From: Roseiarcus sp963758335 | Lineage (GTDB): Bacteria; Pseudomonadota; Alphaproteobacteria; Rhizobiales; Beijerinckiaceae | Length of the DNA stretch: 64,000 nt | Reading direction: 5' to 3' | Assembly (NCBI GenBank): GCA_963758335.1 | Contig: CAVWVF010000002.1 | Location: 2,604,001-2,668,000 of the forward strand | Shown: piece by piece, positions 51,473-59,518 of the stretch | Position numbering within the stretch: the first letter of the stretch is position 1 | Layout of the letters: each line of letters starts with the position of its first letter | Notes under the pieces: generated by a model | Told to the model about the DNA's origin: nothing | Databases searched by the model: none | What the model saw: only the letters and a program-made list of their open reading frames with translations | Made by a program: the position numbers and the translations under genes

Positions 51473-54354
51473 ATGGCCAACCGATTGGCCAAGAGCTACG
51501 TGCTGCGCATCACGCCCAAACAAGGCGAGCCGTTCACCTACGCGACCCAGTGTGCCGGGAAATGGGCGGCCGGCTGACCAAATGCCCTGGCCCGGATGGG
51601 CCCTCCAACCATCCGGGAGCGCCGCCAAGGCGAACACGAAAAGCGGAGGATCGCGCGGACCCCGGAAGCGAAACAGATAAGCGACCGGCGACGCGCAGGC
51701 GGGAAGTCGTAGCGCCTTCATAGTACCGCTGACCGCGGGGAACTGGGCTCACCGGGACCCGCGCGAGGGGAGGGGGGCGCCACGGGATGAGAGCCGTTGC
51801 CGGGAAACACGGGAGGAGACCTTGGGCTCCGCGAACCTGTCCACGAAACGACAACGGATAGCCGAACTGGCGAGGACGACGGCGGGGACATCATCACCTC
51901 CGTGCGCTTCTCGACAGGCGAGTCACGGACGGCGTCCTCTACGCCAACGCGAGCGAAACTCTTCCGTGAAGAACCGGATGCGGGAAAGCTGCACGTCCGG
52001 GTCTGTCGTTGCCGGGAAACACGGGAGGAGACCTTGGGCTCCGCGAACCTGTCCACGAAACGACAACGGATAGCCGAACTGGCGAGGACGACGGCGGGGA
52101 CATCATCACCTCCGTGCGCTTCTCGACAGGCGAGTCACGGACGCCAACGCGAGCGAAACTCTTCCGTGAAGAACCGGATGCGGGAAAGCTGCACGTCCGG
52201 GTGTGCGTCCAGCGAAGGCTGGCATGTTCAGCAGGAGACAGACCTGCCGGGGCAAAAGTCAGGAGCCCCGTAGTTTGGATAGCAGGGTGGCGGGAAACCA
52301 AGACTCTGAAGCCTATCGACAACGTCTCCCTCGGGAAGACGACGAGCCGCCGGGCCGTAATGAAAGTAAACGCGAATGTGGCCTCGAAAGTGCGTAGCCC
52401 CGAAGGCCGAGCCCACATCTGGAGGGCGAAGGCAGCATGGGGAGCCGAAATCTGACTGAAGCGGCTCCTTCACTTCGGCGGGGTGGAAGCGACAGCACGG
52501 TGGCAAGAACATGCCGAGCAACTGGAGAAGCCTTCCTCGCCCCGGCGCGAAATCGCCGGAGCAGGGTAGATCGTATAACCGGCACGGGAAGTCGATCGAA
52601 GGCGAGAGGGTGGCGGTCGGGTCCGTAGTAGCGGCGAAGCGGAGTAATGTCCGTGGAGCAAAGGGGCCCTGCTGCTTGTAGCGTCTCCGGCCATAAGGAA
52701 GGCAAGGACGAGATGACAAAGGCGTCCATGGATTTGCAAGACCTGAGGCGGAGAATATACGTCAAGGCGAAGGCTGAGACGTCCTGGCGGTTCTGGGGAC
52801 TATATGTCCACGTCTGCAAGCTGGACACACTGCGCGAGGCGTACGCGCTGGCCAAGAAGAACGATGGCGCTCCGGGAAGTGACGGAATGACCTTCGCGGC
52901 CATCGAGGCGCAAGGCGTAGAGGTTTTCCTCGAGCAGATCGCGGACGAACTGGTCGGGCGCACCTATGCGCCGCTCCCGGCAAGGAAGCAGGAAATCCCG
53001 AAGGATGGCGGCAAGGTCCGCGTCCTTTCGATTCCGGCGATCCGCGATCGGGTGGTGCAAGGCGCGCTCAAGCTCATACTGGAACCGATCTTCGAGGCGG
53101 ACTTCCAACCGGGGTCGTTTGGATACCGTCCACAACGGACAGCCCATGAAGCGGTGGACCGTGTGGCGCGAGCGATCGTTCAGCACAAGACACGCGTCAT
53201 CGACATCGACCTGAGCAGCTATTTCGACAATGTCCGGCATGATCGGCTGTTGGCGAAGGTGGCCGAGCGGGTGGACGATGGCGACGTGATGCGCCTGCTG
53301 AAGGTGATGCTCAAAGCCAACGGCAAACAGGGCGTTCCGCAAGGCGGGGTGATCTCGCCGCTGCTCAGCAACCTCTACCTCACCGAGGTTGACAGGATGC
53401 TGGAGCGGGCGAAGGAGGCCACACGCTACGGCAAGTACACCGGCGTCGAATATGCGAGGTTCGCTGACGACCTGGTGATCTTGATCGACGCCCACCCGCG
53501 GCACGACTGGCTGATGGCGGCGGTGGAAAAGCGGCTACGCGAGGAACTCGCCGAACTGCAGGTCGAAATCAACGAGGAGAAGAGTCGGATCGTGGACCTA
53601 TGCCGCGGCGAGAGCTTCGGCTTCCTGGGGTTCGACTTTCGCCGGGTGCGCAGCCTGCGGGGCAGATGGCGTGCCCATTACACGCCCAAGCTCAAGAAGC
53701 GGACGGCGCTGCTGGCGAAACTCAAGGACGTGTTCCGGCGTCACCAGTCCCAGCCGGTCGATCGAGTCATCAAGCTGATCAACCCGGTGCTTCGCGGATG
53801 GGTGAATTACTTCAGGGCGGGACATTCCAGCGAGTGCTTCGGCTTCGTGAAGGACTGGGTGGAAAAGAAGATCCGGCGCCATATGCTGCGAGCCCGTAAA
53901 CGACAGGGCTTCGGCTGGACGCGGTGGAGTAGGGACTGGCTGTACGAAACGCTCGGGCTGTTCAACGGCTACCGAGCGGTGCGGTCAGCCCCGAAAGTCG
54001 CTCCGGCAGGATAGGTCCCATAAGCCTTGGGGCGAAGCAAGCAGGAGAGCGCAGTGCGAGGAAATCCGCATGCTGCGTTCGACGAGGCGGGGGCTGGAAA
54101 CGCGGCATGGTCGAGATGGTGTGACACTCGCAGACGAAAGAGCGAGCCAACAGGGAACACGAACTTCGACCTAAACCGGCGCGCCAGTCCCCGACCCTAC
54201 CTGTGACGACATCGCGGTCGAGCAATTCAACGCGGGCGCCGCCCGCGACAAGCCGATCAAGAGCGTCGCGCTCATGCTCGACGGGCATGTCGTCGACACG
54301 TTCGAGGCCCTCTGGCGATCTCATGTCCAATTCGACCGGGCGCTGTGGGGTTGA
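51473..54354 (+). CDS. small gene split by nested group II introns
   Basis: Exon 1 (51473-51549) encodes MANRLAKSYVLRITPKQGEP and FTYAT; exon 2 (54201-54354) encodes CDDIAVEQFNAGAARDKPIK, SVALMLDGHVVDTFEALWRS and HVQFDRALWG. Joining at CCCA/CTGT gives 231 bases, 76 residues and a stop, without frameshift. AGGAGGCGACG lies directly before the ATG. The next gene follows after 23 bases in the same direction. The protein is soluble and of unknown function; its expression should depend on splicing of the outer intron. Confidence 0.75.
52203..54170 (+). mobile_element. inner group II intron with maturase ORF
   Basis: Starts GTGCGTCCAGCGAAGGCTGG inside the outer intron's domain V, has about 500 bases of RNA before the reverse transcriptase, and its own domain V at about 54047-54080 (GAGCGCAGTGCGAGG, four-base loop, TCCGCATGCTGCGTTC). 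The 3' end near 54170 is an estimate from how the outer intron resumes. Confidence 0.7.
52713..54014 (+). CDS. ltrA: group II intron reverse transcriptase/maturase
   Basis: The 433-residue LtrA-type protein shows DGAPGSDGMTFAAIEAQGVE, PKDGGKVRVLSIPAIRDRVV, IDIDLSSYFDNVRHDRLLAK (catalytic Asp), KQGVPQGGVISPLLSNLYLT, VEYARFADDLVILIDAHPRH (FADD) and FGFLGFDFRRV. The maturase region contains INPVLRGWVNYFRAGHSSEC. No endonuclease domain follows. It differs from the first intron's enzyme (FADD instead of YADD, different length), so the two introns arrived separately. AAGGAAGGCAAGGACGAG precedes the ATG. Confidence 0.93.
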   Translation: MTKASMDLQDLRRRIYVKAKAETSWRFWGLYVHVCKLDTLREAYALAKKNDGAPGSDGMTFAAIEAQGVEVFLEQIADELVGRTYAPLPARKQEIPKDGGKVRVLSIPAIRDRVVQGALKLILEPIFEADFQPGSFGYRPQRTAHEAVDRVARAIVQHKTRVIDIDLSSYFDNVRHDRLLAKVAERVDDGDVMRLLKVMLKANGKQGVPQGGVISPLLSNLYLTEVDRMLERAKEATRYGKYTGVEYARFADDLVILIDAHPRHDWLMAAVEKRLREELAELQVEINEEKSRIVDLCRGESFGFLGFDFRRVRSLRGRWRAHYTPKLKKRTALLAKLKDVFRRHQSQPVDRVIKLINPVLRGWVNYFRAGHSSECFGFVKDWVEKKIRRHMLRARKRQGFGWTRWSRDWLYETLGLFNGYRAVRSAPKVAPAG

Positions 54355-54377
54355 CGCGCCACGAAAGGAAGGACGCT

Positions 54378-54731
54378 ATGGACCTTTCGGCCCTCACCTA
54401 TGGGGCGCCCGCGACGGAGCCGGCGCCGATCGCGCCGATCCGCGTGGACGGAATGGCCTACGCGAAGATCATCGCCGGCATGATGAATGTCGGCTACTTT
54501 CGCGAGCGGCCGACGGCGGACGGCGGGAGCGAACGCGTGATCGTCGCCAAGCTCGTCTTTCCGGGCGACCCGTCGACGGTCAACCGAGCGCTCGTCGTCA
54601 CCCAAGCTGGGTTGGATGGCGCCATGCGCGAGCAGGTTGAGCGCGAGCAGGCTGAACGGCGAGCCAGGCCGAAGCCTCTCATCACCCCGATGCGGGCCAG
54701 CGCGTCATCGCGGGGAGCGCTCAGGGAATGA
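54378..54731 (+). CDS. hypothetical protein after the intron-split gene
   Basis: The 117-residue product starts MDLSALTYGAPATEPAPIAP and has IRVDGMAYAKIIAGMMNVGY, SERVIVAKLVFPGDPSTVNR and a Glu/Arg-rich helix EQVEREQAERRARPKPLITP. GAAAGGAAGG lies six bases before the ATG. It follows the split gene by 23 bases and is likely in the same operon. No family recognised. Confidence 0.65.
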   Translation: MDLSALTYGAPATEPAPIAPIRVDGMAYAKIIAGMMNVGYFRERPTADGGSERVIVAKLVFPGDPSTVNRALVVTQAGLDGAMREQVEREQAERRARPKPLITPMRASASSRGALRE

Positions 54732-54840
54732 GCGCGGCCTCGGCCAGTTCGCGCCCGCGCTGCATGATCGCCGGATCGGCCAGGCGCGCTTTCACCCAGC
54801 GCCGTCGCCAGCCCGGCCTTACTCGTCGGCGGGGCAGTTC
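54721..54840 (-). pseudogene. C-terminal fragment of a small hypothetical protein
   Basis: The minus strand reads VRPGWRRRWVKARLADPAIM followed by QRGRELAEAALIP and TGA. The ordered helix-like sequence suggests the tail of a real gene; no start is present and it overlaps its left neighbour's 3' end by 11 bases. Confidence 0.35.
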
Positions 54841-54857
54841 CCCCAGGGAGCCTTGGA

Positions 54858-54980
54858 CCCACCGCAACGAGCATCAACAACTCGGGACAAATCGTCGGAT
54901 CTTACTTCGGTAACGGCACCGAGCACGGCTTCCTCGCCACCGTCGGACATTCGCACATGAGTGACTTCTATTTCTCCTAA
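54858..54980 (+). pseudogene. HAF-repeat extracellular protein fragment
   Basis: TSINNSGQIVGSYFGNGTEH with GFLATVGHSHMSDFYFS matches the INNSGQIVG-x-Y...HGFL unit of HAF-type repeat proteins, usually secreted. Only the last unit remains. 54981-55169 holds no gene. Confidence 0.5.
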
Positions 54981-55169
54981 CCGGGCGGCTGTGCAGCGCC
55001 AGTGCTACCCCTTGGCCCGGCTTTGTCACGTTCGCGCATTTTACTTGTCAACGCCGCTGCGCACTCAAGGACCGCACTAAGGAAAATCAATCACTTGGGG
55101 CCCTCGACGTCGGCGCGAAATCCACCGAAAATGGCCTATTCTTGGCGAGTGTGACAATGCCTAGCGCGT

Positions 55170-55590
55170 CTCCTTCGGGATCAAGCCCTGCTGGATGGCG
55201 CGCATGATTTCAAGCTTGCGTCGGCGATTTTGGGGAAATGCAGCTCAGCTCGCGCCAGTGCAGGGGATTGAGCGGTCGCAGCTCAGGGCGGATGGCATCG
55301 ACCTCGTGGCTGATTCTGTAGCCGTTCTCGGCCACTGCATCACGGATCGCCCTGAGCGTCCTTCCCTGCGCCCGCAATGCGATCATTTCGCGAATTGCCT
55401 CTTGCTCGGCTTCATACGGGACAAGTTCGCCATCGTCGCCGCGCCTGAACCCGAAGGGAACCTTCCCGCCAAGGTACCGCCCACGGGCCTTTTGATCTGC
55501 CTTTACCTGCCCGATGCGTTCGGCGGATGCGTCCGCGACGTCCTGCCCTCTTGCGTCTCGGGCCCCTTCGTGTTACGTTACGAAACTTGG
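55170..55590 (-). pseudogene. serine recombinase C-terminal remnant
   Basis: The minus-strand frame gives ADASAERIGQVKADQKARGR, YLGGKVPFGFRRGDDGELVP, YEAEQEAIREMIALRAQGRT and LRAIRDAVAENGYRISHEV. The RGRYLGGKVPFGF segment is the linker after the catalytic domain of large serine recombinases. No start codon or catalytic serine is present. Confidence 0.65.
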
Positions 55591-55616
55591 TACATTGCGT
55601 TCAAGAGGCAGGATAA

Positions 55617-55665
55617 GTGGGCAAGGAAGCCAAGAAGGCCGTCGCCTATCTGAGAACCTCAAACA
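55617..55665 (+). pseudogene. serine recombinase N-terminal scrap
   Basis: GTG opens MGKEAKKAVAYLRTS, the first strand and catalytic-serine motif (YLRTS) of a serine recombinase, then breaks off into the DUF2934 gene. It points away from the C-terminal remnant to its left, so both derive from rearranged copies. Confidence 0.5.
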
Positions 55666-55669
55666 ATTC

Positions 55670-55900
55670 ATGCGCGACTTCGAGAAGAAGATCCGCGATC
55701 GGGCCTATGAGCTATGGGCGCATGCCGGCAGGCCGAGCGATCGAAGCGACGAATTCTGGTTTGCTGCGAGAGCCGAATTCGAACGCAAGGGGCGGATGGA
55801 AGCGAAGCAGGCGAGCGGTTTTGTTCGGCGTCGTGTGGAGCCGCCTCGGCATGAATCGGCCGCTGATTGGGGAAAGAGAGTGAGGGAATTGAGTATCTGA
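55670..55900 (+). CDS. DUF2934 domain protein
   Basis: The 76-residue product contains MRDFEKKIRDRAYELWAHAG, RPSDRSDEFWFAARAEFERK, the hallmark of DUF2934 (IRxRAYxLWexaGRPxGrdxeFWxxAexE). These small proteins are common in rhizobial genomes; function unknown. The C-terminal half (FVRRRVEPPRHESAADWGKR) is basic. No good ribosome site; it starts directly after the recombinase scrap. Confidence 0.8.
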   Translation: MRDFEKKIRDRAYELWAHAGRPSDRSDEFWFAARAEFERKGRMEAKQASGFVRRRVEPPRHESAADWGKRVRELSI

Positions 55901-55995
55901 CTTCCAGCGTTAGGATGATGAAGGGATATCGACCTCGTCGCCATTGCTTGAAGTTCGTCACTCAGATCGCGGCTTAGCGCGCTCTATGGCGGCTG

Positions 55996-56910
55996 ATGAA
56001 GATCGAGATTGCCGACTTCGAACGCAGCGCGACGTTGTTGCAATATGCCCAGGCGCAGGCAAGATTGGCGAGCGCGGAAAGTGACCTTCGTCTAGCCAGA
56101 TACACCTATTGCTTTGGTCTACATTGGCTCGGAAGGTCGTCTTCGGCGAGACGAATCGGCCGACGGCGAACGCTATCGAGGACAAAATTGAGGCGCACTG
56201 TTCCATCGTTCACGGTCGAAGTCCGGCGTCGGCCAAGGCTCGCAGCCACTTCAAGGGCAGACGTGCGATCGCTCGAGACCAAGCCCCCGCCAGTAGCATT
56301 TGACCGAGAGTCGCATCCCGCCGAGGCCGCGGCAATCGGGGCGAAGAAGACGGATCAGCCTTCTGTCGATGTTCCGGCTCCAAAGGGCCGAATTCTTCCG
56401 AGCCTCGTCGCCGACGAGCCGCTAGCTCGTCTGCTCCGAGACGCCTCATTATCACCGACAGAGTCGGAGCCAACTTTAAGGGCGCCAAAGCGGCCATCGG
56501 TGCGGCCAATAAAGGGCAGGGCTCATACATTCAGGCCGCCACGGAGTTCGGAGTCCTCGCCTGCCAAAAGCACGCCGCTGGCGGACGAACTATCGACCGC
56601 ATCCCGTCAACCAACCAGCGCGCGCTCAGATGAAGGGATAGGCGTTCCGCCAAGGGACCCGACGACGGTGCTGCGCACAAAGGCAAAACAGCGAGAAAAG
56701 ATACCAAACTCTCGCGATCACGGTCGAGCCACGCCTTTGCTCAACAGCCGGCGGTCCACGACAGTGACGAATTCTCCGGCCACGCCCCTTTCGACCGTCG
56801 ACGAACGCTCGCTTCAAAGACGAAAGCGAACCATCATGGCTCGCTATGTCTTCGAAAATGAACTCAAACCCGGCGCGCGCTGGAAGCGGCGATTACTCCG
56901 GACGCGCTGA
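55996..56910 (+). CDS. uncertain long hypothetical ORF
   Basis: The 304-codon frame begins plausibly with MKIEIADFERSATLLQYAQA and QARLASAESDLRLARYTYCF, but the middle is Pro/Ser/Arg-rich with no fold and the end ARYVFENELKPGARWKRRLL looks like a separate small protein. Another plus-strand frame at 56.46-56.64 kb (GANFKGAKAAIGAANKGQGS, YIQAATEFGVLACQKH) also looks protein-like. I expect two or three broken small genes here rather than one. Confidence 0.25.
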   Translation: MKIEIADFERSATLLQYAQAQARLASAESDLRLARYTYCFGLHWLGRSSSARRIGRRRTLSRTKLRRTVPSFTVEVRRRPRLAATSRADVRSLETKPPPVAFDRESHPAEAAAIGAKKTDQPSVDVPAPKGRILPSLVADEPLARLLRDASLSPTESEPTLRAPKRPSVRPIKGRAHTFRPPRSSESSPAKSTPLADELSTASRQPTSARSDEGIGVPPRDPTTVLRTKAKQREKIPNSRDHGRATPLLNSRRSTTVTNSPATPLSTVDERSLQRRKRTIMARYVFENELKPGARWKRRLLRTR

Positions 56911-57195
56911 GGTGCCGCTGAGCCCGCCCGTGTTGGTAGTCGATCAACCCCCTCCATCGACGCGCCCGCCCCTGGTCCGCGCCAATCGGCCACGCTTGTC
57001 GGTGCGGGGTCGATCAACTCAAACCGCCACATGATCACCGCCCTAACGGCATCGACGAACAGCGGCGTTGGGTCGATTTGAACCGTCCGCCACGCCACTT
57101 GGGAATAACCGCTATTTGCGCGGAGCGGACGGCCGGAGTCGACGTATTGCGGACGTAGCAGACCGCGGCCTTGGACGCCTCAATTGGGCGGAAAC

Positions 57196-57290
57196 AGCAC
57201 ATACAGGCGTCGCCTCGGGAAGGTCCGGAGACCGCGACAAAGCCGCCATTTTAATGCAAGGGCAAAAGAGGCTTCACCGCCCTTTGCGGC
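57196..57290 (+). repeat. dispersed repeat copy 3
   Basis: ACAGGCGTCGCCTCGGGAAG with GTCCGGAGACCGCGACAAAG and a diverged CCGCCATTTTAATGCAAGGG. Most diverged of the three copies. 56911-57439 around it has no supported gene. Confidence 0.5.
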
Positions 57291-57439
57291 CCTTCGGTTC
57301 CAGGCGGCACGACGGTTTGTAACAACGGCTGCAGGCGGCAAGCGGTGCGCGAACCAGCCCGGGAGCGCCACGACTTCGTCAGCTCGGCGACCTGTCGGAC
57401 AACGTGAGAATCAAGCACGGCAGCACCTTCATGCGGCAT

Positions 57440-57937
57440 TCACCACACGCCTGGAACGATCCGGGACCGGACTCGCCGCATGTAGTCCACGTAGCCGGTG
57501 AGCGCACGGGCGAGCATGCGTTCCTCGATCAAGGTGCGACGGACCATCAACGGCACCATGAGCAGGGTCGGCACCATGGCAATCCAGGAGCCGAGCGAGA
57601 AGCCTGCACTTAGCAGCAACAGCAGCCCGCCCGAGTAGCCGGGGTGGCGCACCAGCCGGTAGGGTCCCGACGCAACTACTTGCTGGCCCCGGTCGGGCTG
57701 CAAGCGCACCGCCCGCGAGAAGAAACGGTTGACCAGCATGGCCCAGGTGGTCAATCCCATGCCCGTCGCGAACCCGACCAGGCCGAGAATCTGCAGCGCG
57801 AGCGGTACGGTTGCGGACCAGTGCAGCCGCCCGACGTCGAGGCCGGCGAGCAGCAATTGCACAAACATGAGCAGGTTCAGAGCGCGCACTGGGACTCGGT
57901 CCTGCTCGCCCTCGCCCGGCCGCACTCGCTCCTTCAC
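57440..57937 (-). pseudogene. isoprenylcysteine methyltransferase-like protein, N-terminally truncated
   Basis: The 165-residue frame has helices LNLLMFVQLLLAGLDVGRL and LALQILGLVGFATGMGLTTW and the ICMT/PEMT catalytic region VVASGPYRLVRHPGYSGGLL with RRTLIEERMLARALTGYVDY and MRRVRSRIVPGVW. Complete relatives have about 60 more N-terminal residues including a helix; here the upstream DNA is an IS21-type end repeat, so the 5' part was lost. Bacterial members methylate lipids or small substrates at the inner membrane. Confidence 0.75.
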
Positions 57938-57979
57938 GAGATCCGGGCTCTGCAGATAAACGGCGGCGCTGGCCCCTAC

Positions 57980-58075
57980 GTGCGCATTCCGGTGATCTTG
58001 AACGGTTAATCCGTTCGATCATGAAGACCGATTCCGGTGATCATGAACACCCGCTCCGATTCCACTGGACTTCCG
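57980..58075 (-). repeat. IS21-type terminal repeat remnant
   Basis: ATTCCGGTGATCTTGAACGG, then GATTCCGGTGATCATGAACA and a GCTCCGATTCC tail are spaced repeats of the sort seen at the ends of some IS21-family elements. No transposase is attached. The remnant abuts the truncated methyltransferase. Confidence 0.5.
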
Positions 58076-58469
58076 CCCTCGCTTGCGCGCCTTCGGCGGC
58101 GAGTTCATTAAACGCCATGAGCGCCGCGATCACGGCCGATTTCATGTCGGCGAGATGAGTGCGGAGCGTCGCCTCGTCCCCGCGCCAGGCGGCCTCGGCG
58201 GCGCTGCGGCCATAACTCGCGGCCAGGTCGCATAGGTCCATGACCACGCCGAACATGACTTCGCGGCCGGCGGCGAGGGCGATGGGCGAGATGGCGACGG
58301 TCTCGGGGGGCGAGCCCAGTGAAGGGTCGCTCAAAACGGCGCGCGAGGTTTTGACTTGAATGTGAAGGGGGGCTTGGGTATCTTCCGAATTGGTTTCAGC
58401 CGCCAAGCAGAACCAATCCGAAGCCCGGCCCGCTGCCCGCGAGGCCGGGATTCGTTTAAGGGGCCGCAT
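58041..58469 (-). CDS. hypothetical protein near integrase
   Basis: The 142-residue product has a poorly structured N-terminus and a helical C-terminal half: VMFGVVMDLCDLAASYGRSA, AEAAWRGDEATLRTHLADMK and SAVIAALMAFNELAAEGAQA. It starts three bases downstream of the excisionase-like gene's stop, so it is the last gene of the integrase operon. The final residues run into the IS21-type remnant, so the C-terminus may be altered. Confidence 0.5.
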   Translation of the reverse strand: MRPLKRIPASRAAGRASDWFCLAAETNSEDTQAPLHIQVKTSRAVLSDPSLGSPPETVAISPIALAAGREVMFGVVMDLCDLAASYGRSAAEAAWRGDEATLRTHLADMKSAVIAALMAFNELAAEGAQARAEVQWNRSGCS

Positions 58470-58472
58470 CGG

Positions 58473-58706
58473 TCACGCTGCCGACGCTTCGGACGTGTTG
58501 GTGAACGGTTCCGACAGACATGAGCGCGCCCATTCCAGCAGTTCCAGCGGCTCATAGACGATGCGCGGCCCATAGCGCCTGAACCTCTGGCCACCTCCTC
58601 GCGTCCGTTTCGTGTCTAGGGTCGCAGGTGAGGTCTTAAGGAGGCGATCCGTGAGAAATTGCGCTGCTTGGCGCGTATCGAGGAACGCTTGGTTTTCAAG
58701 ATCCAT
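58473..58706 (-). CDS. excisionase-like HTH protein
   Basis: The 77-residue product reads MDLENQAFLDTRQAAQFLTD, RLLKTSPATLDTKRTRGGGQ and RFRRYGPRIVYEPLELLEWA. The TRQAAQFL helix-turn-helix followed by a strand wing (RYGPRIVYEPLELLEW) is the MerR/excisionase-type pattern. In tRNA-integrated islands such proteins guide excision or repress other genes. The ATG before DLENQ is preferred. It lies 113 bp from the integrase partner gene. Confidence 0.75.
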   Translation of the reverse strand: MDLENQAFLDTRQAAQFLTDRLLKTSPATLDTKRTRGGGQRFRRYGPRIVYEPLELLEWARSCLSEPFTNTSEASAA

Positions 58707-58819
58707 GTTTCGCCGTCCTTTTGCGCGCATCAGCGCGCCTTTGAGAAGGACGAATCAATAATCACATCCGCTAGAGAGTGTGCGGGGGAGTAAAGATGCG
58801 TTTTCGCGTCTTTGCCTCC

Positions 58820-59518
58820 CTACCCGCCGAGGCGGCGGATCAACTCCACTTCCTCGGGCGAAGCGGGCGTCTCGGCCCACCCTAGAATAAGGCTCCGTTT
58901 CAGGAACTTCGCTTCCTCCGACTCGTTGCGCAGCTTCGCTTCGCGCAGATGATCCCGCCAGACCTCCGTGCTCGTGCCGTCGCTCGGTATCCTCCACTTA
59001 CCGGCAATCTTCCGTCCGCGTTTCACCGGCCCGCTTGCCGCCGCCCATAACGCGGCGCACGCTTCCTGCGCGTTCGCATTTGTGTTCGGCGGCGCTTTGG
59101 AATGAACCTCCTCCCAAAGGATGCTGATCATCAGGGCGCAATTCTGCTGCGGCGTTGCGCCCTCGGACCGCCAGAAATACTTGTCGCTCCCCTTTCGTGG
59201 CGGGAGAGCGTCAAGCGTCTTGCGCACCCGCTCAGCCAAATCGCCGAGGCCGTGGTAGGTCTCGTTCTCGTTGAGAAAGAAATTGTCCCCCGCGCGTAGC
59301 AGCATCGCTAAGTCAAAATCGACCATCGCCTCGCGAACCGTGTCGATTGCCGCGGCCAACTTCCCCAGGCGCGCCCGCATCGCCTTGCGGCTCGGATACT
59401 CGCTCTCTTTTCTGATCGTCCACGCAAGCGTCGCACGGGCCTTCGCCACCGCCACGCTTAGCCACGAGGGCGGGTCTTGGCCTGCGATGAGGAGGGCGAT
59501 GGACCCGTCGCTGCTCAT
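58820..59518 (-). CDS. hypothetical protein coupled to the integrase
   Basis: The 232-residue product is soluble and helical: LSVAVAKARATLAWTIRKES, MRARLGKLAAAIDTVREAMV, GLGDLAERVRKTLDALPPRK and NCALMISILWEEVHSKAPPN. The ATG overlaps the integrase stop (ATGA), so translation is coupled. Genes of this layout follow integrases in related alphaproteobacterial islands; a role in recombination or target regulation is inferred only from position. No domain recognised. Confidence 0.7.
   Translation of the reverse strand: MSSDGSIALLIAGQDPPSWLSVAVAKARATLAWTIRKESEYPSRKAMRARLGKLAAAIDTVREAMVDFDLAMLLRAGDNFFLNENETYHGLGDLAERVRKTLDALPPRKGSDKYFWRSEGATPQQNCALMISILWEEVHSKAPPNTNANAQEACAALWAAASGPVKRGRKIAGKWRIPSDGTSTEVWRDHLREAKLRNESEEAKFLKRSLILGWAETPASPEEVELIRRLGG

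Larger units (their letters stand above)
51550..54200 (+). mobile_element. outer group II intron (ORF-less, partly duplicated)
   Basis: The 5' boundary is GTGTGCCGGGAAATGGGCGG and the 3' boundary CCGACCCTAC. The block ending GGAGGGGGGCGCCACGGG is the usual pre-ORF region, but no reverse transcriptase of its own follows. A 3' segment with domain V (GAACCGGATGCGGGAAAG then CTGCACGTCCGGGTC) occurs twice, at about 51791-52005 and 52008-52203. The second domain V is interrupted by the inner intron. Confidence 0.7.

Noticed and set aside
52201..52207. GTGTGCG two bases earlier as the inner intron's 5' end
   Set aside because: Comparison with the first domain V copy shows that CCGGGT belongs to the outer intron, so GTGCG at 52203 fits better; the choice still needs a structural check.
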